DNA of 64,000 nucleotides. Source: Microvirga lenta. Its GTDB lineage: Bacteria > Pseudomonadota > Alphaproteobacteria > Rhizobiales > Beijerinckiaceae. Below are positions 27,885 to 35,375 of the stretch, piece after piece. Position 1 is the first letter of the stretch. Every line of letters starts with the position of its first letter. Made by a program: the position numbers and the translations under genes. Below the pieces are notes generated by a model. That model saw nothing but the letters and a program-made list of their open reading frames with translations. It did not search any database and was not told the origin of the DNA. The DNA lies in the NCBI RefSeq assembly GCF_020532555.1, contig NZ_JAJBBR010000001.1:1-64000 (forward strand), read 5' to 3'.

Positions 27885-28259
27885 CTATCGCGGAACGATC
27901 CTGCCCGACATGGTTCGCTTCCAAGGGCTTGCCTTTCCAAATGGCATTGGCCTCTTGGACACTTCAGCGCCAATGAACCGGATCTTCTGCCGCTTGGCGT
28001 GTGCAGCACGGCGATGATCATCCCGGGTCTTTTCTGTCGCGCACGCCTCATGCGCAGGTCCCAGGTTTTCCAAGTCATCCGCACCTCCCAGTTCAAGTGC
28101 ACGGATGTGTTCTGCAATCCAACGCTCGCGTGCGCCATCAATCATGCGATCACACAGCATGCATACCCCGCCCGTCCTCTCCCACACCTTGAGCCGCCGG
28201 TGCGGCGTGAGCTTCCGACGCGCTGTTGTGCCCATGTCGTGAATCTCTGCGTACGGCAT
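27885..28259 (-). CDS. HNH endonuclease (phage type)
   Basis: A 124-aa HNH nuclease. The structural zinc Cys pair reads CMLCDRMI; the His-Asn-His core is WIAEHIRALELGGADDLENLGPAHEACATEKTRDDH. The tail S-P-W-K-R-T-M-S-G matches the usual ending of phage-type HNH proteins, so it is probably intact. It is the third gene of a small operon with the two hypothetical genes at 28272 and 28541 and starts 12 bp after the second. In phages such nucleases act in packaging; a stand-alone role here is unknown. Confidence 0.85.
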   Translation of the reverse strand: MPYAEIHDMGTTARRKLTPHRRLKVWERTGGVCMLCDRMIDGARERWIAEHIRALELGGADDLENLGPAHEACATEKTRDDHRRAAHAKRQKIRFIGAEVSKRPMPFGKASPWKRTMSGRIVPR

Positions 28260-28271
28260 GAGACGTCACCA

Positions 28272-28544
28272 TCACCGATCAGAGGGTGAGGAGGGACCAT
28301 CCTGCGCGCTGCCGCGATCCTCGTTCAGCACCGCAACAATCCGGCGGAACAAGCGCTCGCATTCATTCCGCAGGCTTTCACAAGCAACGATCAGCCGCGC
28401 TAGTTCCTTTTCTCGATTCTGATCAATGGAAACGAGGCGCACCTGTAAACCCAGCGAGGCAACAGTCGGCACGCCTGCACTGTCGGAGGCGTGTGAGGAG
28501 GACCCTTGTGCCTCAAAGCCGCGTTCACGAGACGTACCGGTCAT
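28272..28544 (-). CDS. hypothetical protein of the HNH mini-operon
   Basis: A 90-aa protein with its ATG at 28544 overlapping the stop of the upstream gene (ATGA). The first 35 residues are polar (Ser/Gly-rich); the rest forms a probable helix (NREKELARLIVACESLRNECERLFRRIVAVL), then a polar tail. No family recognised. The coupled start and small spacing to the HNH gene are the main evidence that it is real. Confidence 0.5.
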   Translation of the reverse strand: MTGTSRERGFEAQGSSSHASDSAGVPTVASLGLQVRLVSIDQNREKELARLIVACESLRNECERLFRRIVAVLNEDRGSAQDGPSSPSDR

Positions 28545-28819
28545 TGGACTTGCTCCCTGTAATGATCGCGGGAAGGCGCCCTTACGGAACACGCATAAGT
28601 ACTTTCTATCTCCTGCAAAGACCTCCACACGTGCGAGCGACGGCTATGCCGCTTGCTCCAGATTGCGATCAGAGAGACCTGCTCGGTCTTGCGGAGCGTG
28701 TAGATCTTGGCCCAGAAAGACCGAGTTTCAAAAGCTTTAACTGCAGGGCAGGATTTACTCCGATACAGTGGGTTCTGCATGGTAGAAGCCACTGCGAATG
28801 GAAGAGGATGGCAAGTCAT
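28541..28819 (-). CDS. small basic hypothetical protein, first gene of HNH mini-operon
   Basis: A 92-aa protein, Arg/Lys/Ser/Trp-rich (FWAKIYTLRKTEQVSLIAIWSKRHSRRSHVWRSL). The ATG at 28819 follows GAGGG, and the gene is preceded by a consensus-like promoter. Its stop overlaps the next gene by 4 bp. The function is unknown; a DNA- or RNA-binding role is possible from the charge only. Confidence 0.5.
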   Translation of the reverse strand: MTCHPLPFAVASTMQNPLYRSKSCPAVKAFETRSFWAKIYTLRKTEQVSLIAIWSKRHSRRSHVWRSLQEIESTYACSVRAPSRDHYREQVQ

Positions 28820-28850
28820 GTGTCTAACCCTCAACAGGATCTATATACAT

Positions 28851-28879
28851 AAAATACATTTTTTACCTCGATTTGTCAA
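28851..28879 (-). promoter_or_regulatory. sigma-70-type promoter of the HNH mini-operon
   Basis: On the minus strand TTGACA (28879-28874) is followed after exactly 17 bp by TATTTT (28856-28851). This is an unusually good consensus match in a high-GC genome and lies about 30 bp upstream of the ATG at 28819. Confidence 0.7.
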
Positions 28880-28890
28880 GAAAAATGTAT
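28854..28890. promoter_or_regulatory. inverted repeat overlapping the promoter (candidate operator)
   Basis: Perfect 10-bp arms ATACATTTTT (28854-28863) and AAAAATGTAT (28881-28890) with a 17-bp spacer bracket the -35 and reach into the -10. It lies between the divergent XRE regulator gene and the mini-operon, so it is a natural candidate for the regulator's binding site. Confidence 0.55.
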
Positions 28891-28924
28891 ATGGTGAACA
28901 TTTTTGCATTCAGCAATCCCACCG

Positions 28925-29200
28925 ATGACTGTGCGTCTGACACCCCGCCTCTGTCGGGCGGCTCGAGCCCTTGCCGGTATGGAGCAGAATGATCTCGCCT
29001 CTGCATCGGATGTCGCACGATCCACGATCGGAGCCTTTGAGGTTAAAGACGAAACGGCTCGCCTCTCGCAACGGATCAATCGGATGTTGATCGAGGCGTT
29101 CGAGCGAGCGGGCCTCCAGTTCATCCCCGAGAACGGGGGAGGCCCAGGAGTTCGCTTCCGCGACCCGATCGGTAACCGAGAGCAGTCTGATCAGATCTGA
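28925..29200 (+). CDS. XRE-family helix-turn-helix transcriptional regulator
   Basis: A 91-aa regulator. The HTH covers about residues 5-60: CRAARALAGMEQNDLASASDVARSTIGAFE matches the Xre/Cro pattern (Q/N-x-x-LA......S..TI..FE). The C-terminal SQRINRMLIEAFERAGLQFI and GPGVRFR are typical of short rhizobial XRE proteins. It is divergent from the HNH mini-operon, with an inverted repeat in between. No strong SD before the ATG. Confidence 0.82.
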   Translation: MTVRLTPRLCRAARALAGMEQNDLASASDVARSTIGAFEVKDETARLSQRINRMLIEAFERAGLQFIPENGGGPGVRFRDPIGNREQSDQI

Positions 29201-29499
29201 CGACAGGAGAGGAACAGGAGGAGCCGCGACATCCGCTCGTCTCACAGACCTACAGGGCCATGGCTCTCATGGCGCCCCTCCTCAAGGAACTTGGCGTGCC
29301 CTCGGTTTCTGGGCTCTTCCGAATTCATCGTTTGGACTGACGTGCACCAGCCGGCTTCCTCATTCCCGCCGTTCAAACACCCCTGAAGTGACGTGGATCG
29401 AGCGGTGGTCCGGACACGAGGGAGGATGCGTTGCATCCGTGTCTAGCCCGTCCAAGTCCTCCACCCCCGCCTCCTCAGATAGCTGCCCTCCACGCCCCC
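29201..29499. other. no gene recognised
   Basis: Three hundred bases between the XRE gene and the next remnant. I see no coding sequence I can support, no RNA gene and no clear repeat. Confidence 0.5.
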
Positions 29500-29650
29500 G
29501 ACCTCCACGTCCTTCCCCGGATTTCGGATCCCTCATTGCTCAGCGCCCGCTCATCGCCAGTGAAAGTGAGGACGAGTACGACGACCTTCTGTTCAAATTG
29601 ACGAGCACCGGGGCCCTGGCCGATGTCATCACGGCCGTCCGGGCGCCTCC
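29500..29650 (+). pseudogene. fragment of a small rhizobial hypothetical protein
   Basis: The reading AQRPLIASESEDEYDDLLFKL followed by TSTGALADVI resembles the N-terminus of a short hypothetical protein family seen in mobile regions of Rhizobiales (PLI..E....YD.LL......PADV). The similarity stops abruptly after the Ala-Asp-Val, so this is probably a truncated remnant. Assignment is from memory of the pattern only. Confidence 0.35.
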
Positions 29651-29816
29651 GCGCCAATGTGCCCGATCGTCTCCCACGTGGCCTGCGCGGCGCGGTCGTG
29701 ATCATTATGGGTTACGCAAAGCGTCGTGCACCAGTGCCATGGTGGCGAGACCATCGGCACTGATATCTTGCCACCACTCAAAGGAACACGCAGCGCAGCA
29801 CGGGTTTCGCTTCAGT

Positions 29817-30312
29817 TTAGATACGGCTGCCGAATTCGCGTTGGTGCGGCCGAGGCGAGTACCAAGCTTCCGCCATGAACAGCCAGCGCTCCGATGGATC
29901 CTCCTGGCGACTTATCGGCATTCCCGCGAAACCACGCACCGCATCCGGAGATGCACCTGTCCCGTCGTATCGAGGACCGAGAGAAATGTTGTCGGGCTTC
30001 GCCGCCATGATGAAGTCGTTCTCGTGCAGCCCTTTGATTTTCTTGGTCTTGAGCGAGATCGTGGCATAACCCCAACCAAAGCGGAAGTCGAGGTGATGCC
30101 CCTCGGCCTCCGCAAGATCGGCGGCTTTGCGCACGAACGCGAAGGCGGCAGCGAAGGTCTTGAACGCGTAGGTCCGCTCAATCTGGCGGGCGTCATCATG
30201 AACCGACCACTCCGGCACCTGCTTTCGCACGATCTCAACCTTCTCGGGTGACAGCGGTGGAATGCCCCCGCGGCAGGGGGGTGCAGGTCTTCGCGGCGAG
30301 TACTGGAGTCAT
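29817..30312 (-). pseudogene. phhB: pterin-4a-carbinolamine dehydratase homologue, frameshifted
   Basis: Homologue of 4a-hydroxytetrahydrobiopterin dehydratase (recycling of pterin cofactor). From the ATG at 30312 the first frame gives MTPVLAAKTCTP. The homologous continuation C-R-G-G-I-P-P-L-S-P-E-K-V is only reached by losing one base in a run of six G (plus strand 30276-30281). The second frame then carries the main domain: VRKQVPEWSVHDD, AEAEGHHLDFRFGWGYATISLKTKKIKGLHENDFIMAAK, including the His-His pair. The usual HHPD is HHLD. The C-terminal 50 residues after AAKPDN look unrelated to the family, so the 3' end is also altered. The frameshift could be a sequencing error. Confidence 0.75.
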
Positions 30313-30432
30313 CGCATCCTCCAGTCCACCCGCGACCAAAGCGGCAGATCCTGATCCAGCTCACCGTCCTCTCAAGTGTGCTCGATCCAAAGGCCAGGAG
30401 AGGCATCTTACACCTCTTGCTGGCACGCGTCG

Positions 30433-30837
30433 TCATCTGCACCAGCTGCGCCGCACGCCATCCCAGCGCCGTGTCAGACCCCCGGCGATCAGGACCTCCC
30501 CGGCCGATTGCCCGTGATAGGAGATGACACAGAGCTTGCACCCATAGACACTCTGATCCCGACCACCCGAAGCGATCACCTCGAAGGGACGAGCGTTCAT
30601 CGGCCCCAGCAGCCGGAGCTTGGCTCTTTGCACAAGCGCCAGCTCAGAGGACCATCGTGGACTGGAGATCTCAGGGGTATCGATAGCGGCGAGCCTGATT
30701 GTCATTCCGTCAGGATAGAGGGTGTCGCCGTCGACGACACAGTTCCGTTTGAATGATGAACCACAGACGCGAAAATCCACGGAGGCGGAGCGGGCGTTTG
30801 GACGAAACCCAACGCTCGGTAGGAAGGGGAACACCAA
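30433..30837 (-). CDS. staphylococcal-nuclease-like (thermonuclease) protein with altered active site
   Basis: A 134-aa SNase-fold protein. It keeps CVVDGDTL, the IRLAAIDTPEI block (Arg, Asp and Glu of the SNase active site and Ca site), a mid-helix, GGRDQSVYGCKLCV and the ending VLIAGGLTRRWDGVRRSWC. In active family members the Y-G-R/K position supplies the second catalytic arginine (Arg87 in S. aureus nuclease). Here it is YGC, so activity is doubtful. No clear signal peptide in the first 25 residues. It lies in the decayed region next to the frameshifted pterin dehydratase. Confidence 0.75.
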   Translation of the reverse strand: MVFPFLPSVGFRPNARSASVDFRVCGSSFKRNCVVDGDTLYPDGMTIRLAAIDTPEISSPRWSSELALVQRAKLRLLGPMNARPFEVIASGGRDQSVYGCKLCVISYHGQSAGEVLIAGGLTRRWDGVRRSWCR

Positions 30838-31495
30838 AACTCATGCAATTGCGCCACCGGCAGGCGCCGTCAGTACCAAGCGGGCACGTGGTAGCCGTGT
30901 CCTTGAAACCTGCATTCTCGAGGAAAGGCCCAGGCGCTCCGGCATAGCGATCACGGTGCCGGGCCTCTGGTCATGCCGGCTCATGGGCCAGATACCGTCC
31001 CTTCGATGATTCTCGGTTGCGGGCTTGCTTCACAGCCCTTCATGCGAGCACGCCAAGTCCGCCCGTGCCGACGCCACACGCGAACAGCACCGCACAAGCC
31101 CGAGCAACTTGAGGAGATCATCCCGTTTGTATGAGGCATCCGAGATGAACGCGGTTGCCGCGATCACCGGGAAGAGCACAGCCCCGATGAACAGCCCGTT
31201 GGAGCCACATCGCGCGGGACGCCGCCATCGGTGTCTGCGGAAGCCAGCAGATCACCGGCGACGATCGATCCCATCGGGTCTCACGATCACAGCGGCGCGG
31301 CCGTTGCGGCTATTCATGCAATCTGCCCCTCTGACGCCCTGGCAAAGGCGTCAGGCCCGCGAGGGATAACATCGCGTGGGAGCCCTGATGGCCTCCCGTC
31401 TCCATCCCTCTGGATCAGGAGGCATTCTCCCTGATTTCGGGCGCAGACGGGTTCTCAGAAATGAGAGCCCGTTCGCAGCCTCCTTGGTAGCATGG
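30838..31495. other. long stretch without a recognisable gene
   Basis: About 650 bp with no supportable gene. On the minus strand around 31100-31220 a hydrophobic reading (GLFIGAVLFPVIAATAFISD) could be the relic of a small membrane protein, but it has no start context and no family match. Confidence 0.45.
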
Positions 31496-31859
31496 TCAGT
31501 TCGCCTGCAGCCGCTTGAATCGTACGAGGCCCGCGAGGAGCGACATGACCATTTTGCGCCGTTCTTCCCGCGCCTTCGCCTCTTCCTTCGTGCTGGCCTC
31601 CTGCTTGTAGACGAACCCATACGCCCGCCGCTGACCCTCTTGTGCCCGCATTAGCGCATTGGCATCCCGTTCGGCCATCGTGAGCAGCTTCCTCGTGACG
31701 GAGACACGGCCCTGGCTGCCATCGGTCGCAAGGCCCCTGATAGTCCGGGGCTCTTCGCCGCGGAGGAAGCGATAGGCGTTCTCTCGCACGGCAGAGATAT
31801 GAATCCATGCCAGCCTTTGCTGTTCGATGAGCACGCTGCGCTGACGGGCGACAGAGGCC
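31496..31859 (-). CDS. hypothetical protein, probably the displaced 3' part of the preceding HTH gene
   Basis: A convincing coding frame of about 120 residues ending at 31496: RQRSVLIEQQRLAWIHISAV, ATDGSQGRVSVTRKLLTMAERDANALMRAQEGQRRAYGF, then a highly charged helix STKEEAKAREERRKMVMSLL. It has no good start codon of its own and begins just where the upstream HTH frame stops, so the two may be one frameshifted gene. The family is not recognised; the context is phage-like. Confidence 0.4.
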
Positions 31860-32072
31860 CTAATTAGCAGCCTCCTCCCCACCCCGCCATGAACCGATGG
31901 ATTTCCCGTTCGCGCCCGCCTGACCACGGGCCCAGCCCAACGCGTCAGCTGTCCACTTGATCCTCGCACGGAACACCTTGAAGGCCCTGGCGATCGCAGT
32001 CAGTGCGACTCCGCTCCAATACTGCCTTTCAATCGCGTCCCGTACCTCTGCCGCCAATGCGACATGGGTCAT
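31860..32072 (-). CDS. small helix-turn-helix protein (terminase-small-subunit-like)
   Basis: A 70-aa protein. The ATG at 32072 follows GGAAAGG. AEVRDAIERQYWSGVALTAIARAFKVFRARIKWTADALGW fits the homeodomain-like HTH found at the N-terminus of phage terminase small subunits and transposon regulators (A.....G..L..IA..F.VS...I....). The frame ends early at 31860 while coding character continues in another frame, suggesting a frameshift. Confidence 0.45.
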   Translation of the reverse strand: MTHVALAAEVRDAIERQYWSGVALTAIARAFKVFRARIKWTADALGWARGQAGANGKSIGSWRGGEEAAN

Positions 32073-32234
32073 CCTTTCCGGCCTCCGCCCTGGGCGAGAG
32101 ACACCAGCTGCCGATCCGTTTACGTCAACCTGAATGACGCTGCGCCCAGAAAGCAAGCGCATCCAAGCAAGGTGGCGTGCGCAACGAGACCGGGCTCCGA
32201 CAAAGCACCCGTCCGCCACACGCCGCTGGTGGGT

Positions 32235-32489
32235 TCAGTCAATCTCCCCCAAAATATGGCGCGAGCGCCTCAGCATCGCGTTCACCGCCTTGCGCCGTTC
32301 AATCATCTCCCGCGTCGACAGCCCATGCGTCAGGGCATTGCGATTGCCCTGGGGTGCTCCCGTCCCGGATGCCCCACCGTGCATCCGGCAGCGCCGCTTG
32401 CCCCTCACCGCGGGGGCCTGACACGACATGCCAGACCGGGTCCTGGCACCGCACCGCAGGCTGCTCCGCATCGGCCCCGTGTTGCGCAC
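32235..32489 (-). CDS. small Cys/His-Gly-Gly motif protein, mobile-region type
   Basis: An 84-aa protein with a GTG at 32489 five bases after the upstream stop (an alternative ATG is at 32471). It contains RCGARTRSGMSCQAPAVRGKRRCRMHGG, a Cys-x-x-x-Thr...C...C..HGG pattern, followed by GAPQGNRNALTHGLSTREMIERRKAV. This combination is common in short proteins of unknown function in phage and island regions of Alphaproteobacteria. Probably a zinc-binding, DNA-associated protein (inference). Confidence 0.7.
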   Translation of the reverse strand: MRNTGPMRSSLRCGARTRSGMSCQAPAVRGKRRCRMHGGASGTGAPQGNRNALTHGLSTREMIERRKAVNAMLRRSRHILGEID

Positions 32490-32493
32490 ATGA

Positions 32494-33168
32494 TCAGCCA
32501 CGACGGACGATCCTCTCGTCCGACGGCCCAGGCGACCGCCTGATTCGCTCGTCCTGAGATACGGACACCGCGGAGCCCCTGATCCTCTCGTCTTTGACGA
32601 CACCGGCTGATCCGTCGATAGCGCCGATCTCATCGCGGTGATGCTCGTGGAGGGGGGCAGGCGCATCGACATCAGTCGTTGCTTGCCCCACCTGCGCATC
32701 CATCCGGACCACGGCCTGCCCACCAGGCTGCACGGTCAGGAAATTGCCGGCTGTGACGTGGGCCAGGCCCCGCCCGCGGCGGCGATCGTAGGCCTCCTGC
32801 AGTTGCAGGTAATTCCTCAGCAGCCTCTCCGCATGCCGCAGGTTCATGTCCCGGACATGCGGCAACTGCCCCACATCCATTGCCTGCTTCAAGCAATCCA
32901 TGGCGGCAAAATGCGCGGTGACAATCCCTGCACCCAGCAGGCCGTCACTGGAATCCTTCGGCTGCAGTTCTGTCAAAGCCGCAAGGGCGGCATCCGCCAG
33001 CGATGCCTGATCGGCCGGATGCCTCTTTTGCGAAGCCGGGAGGGCGTCAATGATCTGGCGGATCAGGACCTCTTGCAGCGCAACATCACTGGTCCCGGTC
33101 GCGGCTTTGAAGCGGACGCCGACCGGCAGCTCGTCGCCCCATGGGCTGGTCGATGGCAGAGTAGTCAT
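32494..33168 (-). CDS. hypothetical protein of the accessory region
   Basis: A 224-aa protein with its ATG at 33168 (MTTLPSTSPWGDELPVG). It is predominantly helical; DMNLRHAERLLRNYLQLQEAYDRRRG and HVTAGNFLTVQPGGQAVV in the middle resemble hypothetical proteins that precede the Cys/HGG protein gene in rhizobial islands. Near the C-terminus the unit DERI is repeated three times (KDERIRGSA, QDERIRRSP, SDERIVRRG). Five bp separate it from the next gene, which suggests an operon. Confidence 0.6.
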   Translation of the reverse strand: MTTLPSTSPWGDELPVGVRFKAATGTSDVALQEVLIRQIIDALPASQKRHPADQASLADAALAALTELQPKDSSDGLLGAGIVTAHFAAMDCLKQAMDVGQLPHVRDMNLRHAERLLRNYLQLQEAYDRRRGRGLAHVTAGNFLTVQPGGQAVVRMDAQVGQATTDVDAPAPLHEHHRDEIGAIDGSAGVVKDERIRGSAVSVSQDERIRRSPGPSDERIVRRG

Positions 33169-33231
33169 GGAGTATCTCCGTTTCGAATCCATACCCAAAA
33201 CTACCGCCCTTTCCAAATAGAGCGCCACCAC

Positions 33232-33577
33232 CCAAAAAATCTTTTATGATTTTTTATTGTGCATCAATTGTCGCACCATTAAGTGTTCATAGACACAGCC
33301 GTTCAATTCCAGCTTATTGCAGCCCTACATCATGATCTATGACTTTACTGTGTATGGGGTTGTATTTAATGTTTCTCACTGTATCCCCCTTCTGCCACTC
33401 CCGCAGCCCTGTGAAACGGAGCACGAGGGTGCTTTCCAGGCCAACTCTGCTTCAGGGGGTTGCATCTGCAACCCCCCTGCACCTCAAAGGAGCATTATGA
33501 GCCCATCAGGTGCATTAGCTGATGGTGGTGAAGGCGCTGCACAGTGTGGTGGATGTTTGGCTCTCGAGCGGAGATCC
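33232..33577. other. AT-rich intergenic region at right edge of accessory segment
   Basis: About 345 bp, AT-rich near 33235-33370. No gene recognised. It separates the accessory genes from the better-preserved chromosome to the right and may carry the promoter for 33168. Confidence 0.5.
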
Positions 33578-34279
33578 CTATCGCCCCGCCCGCAGCAGAA
33601 CCGCAATCCCGTCATGGTCGCCGGTCGTGAACTTCGGGTCGCCGATCAGGGCGTTGTCCAGGTTCACGAAACGCGCCACCTTGTAGCCGGTCGTCCGGTC
33701 GAGGCTCTGGGTGAAGCTGTCCCGCGCCTGGTTGAAGGAGGCGTAGCGATGGCGCACCGCCCGGAACGGCGCCACGTCCTCGCGGCTGAAGGCGGCGGTG
33801 AAGACATAGGCGTCGCCCATCCTATGGGGGCCGAAGATCCGTCCGTGGTTGTTGTCGAGCTCGAACACGTTGTTGGAGAAGGCGTCGTCCCGGCCCTGGG
33901 GAAGCTGGGCATAGAGCCTTCCGCCGATTGAGCCCTGGTAGCCGGTGGAATGCCCGAACCGGACCGGGTACCCCGCCTTCGCGGCCGCTGCGGTGAGGCG
34001 GGCCTTGGCGTCCTCCGCGCTCGTCGCGCCCTCGTCGAGGATGATCACGTTGATGGGCTCGCGCAGGTTCTTGCCCTCGAAGATCTCTCCGAGCCAGTCC
34101 GACGGCACCCCTTGCGCGGTCAGCATCCACTTGCCGATCTCCGGAAGGCCTTGGGGCGCGGCGATATCGGCGGCGGCCGTGCCCGTCCCTGGCGTCCCGG
34201 CCGCCTGCTGGGCTCGAGCGGCGGGGCTCGCGGCCGCGAGGGCCATCCCTATGAGAAGAGTGCGGCGCCGGATCGTCAT
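33578..34279 (-). CDS. secreted hypothetical protein
   Basis: A 233-aa protein. The ATG at 34279 gives MTIRRRTLLIGMALAAASPAARAQ, an N-terminus with twin arginines that could be a Tat or Sec signal. The mature part (INVIILDEGATSAEDAKARLTAAAAKAGYPVRFGHSTGYQG; GRIFGPHRMGDAYVFTAAFSRE) looks globular and complete. I do not recognise the family. Confidence 0.75.
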   Translation of the reverse strand: MTIRRRTLLIGMALAAASPAARAQQAAGTPGTGTAAADIAAPQGLPEIGKWMLTAQGVPSDWLGEIFEGKNLREPINVIILDEGATSAEDAKARLTAAAAKAGYPVRFGHSTGYQGSIGGRLYAQLPQGRDDAFSNNVFELDNNHGRIFGPHRMGDAYVFTAAFSREDVAPFRAVRHRYASFNQARDSFTQSLDRTTGYKVARFVNLDNALIGDPKFTTGDHDGIAVLLRAGR

Positions 34280-34449
34280 GCGGGCCTCCCATGCGATGCC
34301 TGCCCATCGATACCACGAGGGGCCCCGTGCCGCCATGCAACCCCGTACGGGAATGTACGAACTGACAAGGCCCCTCCGCTTCTCCTAAAAGAACGGTCCC
34401 GCCGGATTAGGATGCCGTTCGACGTCGTATACGTTACGTCATCCTCTGC

Positions 34450-34525
34450 AGGGGAGTAGCTCAAGCGGTAGAGCGCCGGCCTCCAAAGCCGGAGGGTGCA
34501 AGTTCGACTCCTGCCTCCCCTGCCA
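34450..34525 (+). tRNA. trnW: tRNA-Trp (CCA)
   Basis: A 76-nt cloverleaf: acceptor AGGGGAG/CTCCCCT with discriminator G and encoded CCA, D-arm GTAGCTCAAGCGGTAGAGC, anticodon stem GCCGG/CCGGC with loop CTCCAAA (anticodon CCA), and T-arm with GTTCGAC. It is not followed by the usual secE-nusG genes. tRNA genes are frequent integration sites and this one lies about 1.3 kb to the right of the decayed accessory region, but I found no repeated 3' end to prove it. Confidence 0.95.
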
Positions 34526-34625
34526 ATTCCGTCATGACCCGCACGCTTCAAGCTGAGCCGTCAGGTGATCGGCGGCGGCATCGCTGCTAAGGTCGCCTCC
34601 GGTTTCGAGAACCTGGAGGGCGGAG

Positions 34626-35369
34626 ATGAAGACGATCCTGATCACGGGCGCCAGCCGCGGCATCGGCCGGTCGGCGGCCCTTCTGGCCGGCGAGAGAGGC
34701 TGGTCCGTGGGCGTGAACTACACCCAGAACAGATCGGCGGCGGACGAGGTGGTCGATCTCGTCACCCGCTCCGGCGGCCGGGCCGTCGCCATCCAGGGCG
34801 ACGTGGCCGTCGAGGCCGACGTGGTCGCCATGTTCGACCAGGTGGAGCAGGCGCTCGGTCCGCTCGACGGGGTGGTGGCGAATGCAGGCATCGTGGGCCC
34901 GCCGCAGGCGCTGGCCGACATGAGCGGAGAGCGCATGCGCCGGATGTTCGAGGTGAACGTCCTCGGCGCCTATCTCTGCGCCCGCGAGGCGGCGCGGCGG
35001 CTCTCGAAGGGCCGCGGCGGCCGGGGCGGCTCCCTGGTGCTGGTCTCCTCCATCGCCGCGCGCTTCGGCTCGCCCTTCGAATATGTGGATTATGCCGGCT
35101 CGAAGGCCGCCGTCGACACCCTGGCCCTGGGCCTGTCCAAGGAGCTCGGCGCCGAGGGCGTGCGCGTGAACTCGGTTCGACCGGGCGTCACCGAAACGGA
35201 CATCCACGCGAGCGGGGGCCAGCCCGACCGGGCCCAGCGCGTCGGGGCGACGACGCCCTTCGGACGCGCCGGACGGCCGGAGGAGATCGCCGAGGCCATC
35301 GTCTGGCTGCTCAGCGACGCGTCCTCCTATGTCAGCGGCGCCCTGCTCGACGTGTCCGGAGGGCGGTGA
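34626..35369 (+). CDS. short-chain dehydrogenase/reductase
   Basis: A 247-aa classical SDR, NAD(P)H-dependent. The cofactor motif is TGASRGIG (8-15), NAG is in VVANAGIVG, and the catalytic Ser is in LVSSIAARFG with YAGSK (Tyr-x-x-x-Lys). The C-terminus LSDASSYVSGALLDVSGGR is typical of the FabG/glucose-dehydrogenase-like group. The substrate is undetermined. Confidence 0.92.
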   Translation: MKTILITGASRGIGRSAALLAGERGWSVGVNYTQNRSAADEVVDLVTRSGGRAVAIQGDVAVEADVVAMFDQVEQALGPLDGVVANAGIVGPPQALADMSGERMRRMFEVNVLGAYLCAREAARRLSKGRGGRGGSLVLVSSIAARFGSPFEYVDYAGSKAAVDTLALGLSKELGAEGVRVNSVRPGVTETDIHASGGQPDRAQRVGATTPFGRAGRPEEIAEAIVWLLSDASSYVSGALLDVSGGR

Positions 35370-35375
35370 TCCCGG

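Noticed and set aside
29388..30251. Long plus-strand frame as a single real gene
   Set aside because: Only about 50 codons at 29500-29650 resemble a protein. The right half is antisense to the pterin dehydratase homologue.
33317..33931. Plus-strand frame starting in the AT-rich gap
   Set aside because: No ribosome binding site, low-complexity content, and overlap with the secreted-protein gene on the other strand.
34450..34525. tRNA-Trp as attachment site of a genomic island
   Set aside because: The decayed region lies to its left, but I found no repeat of the tRNA 3' end and no integrase gene in the window. A secreted-protein gene also separates them.
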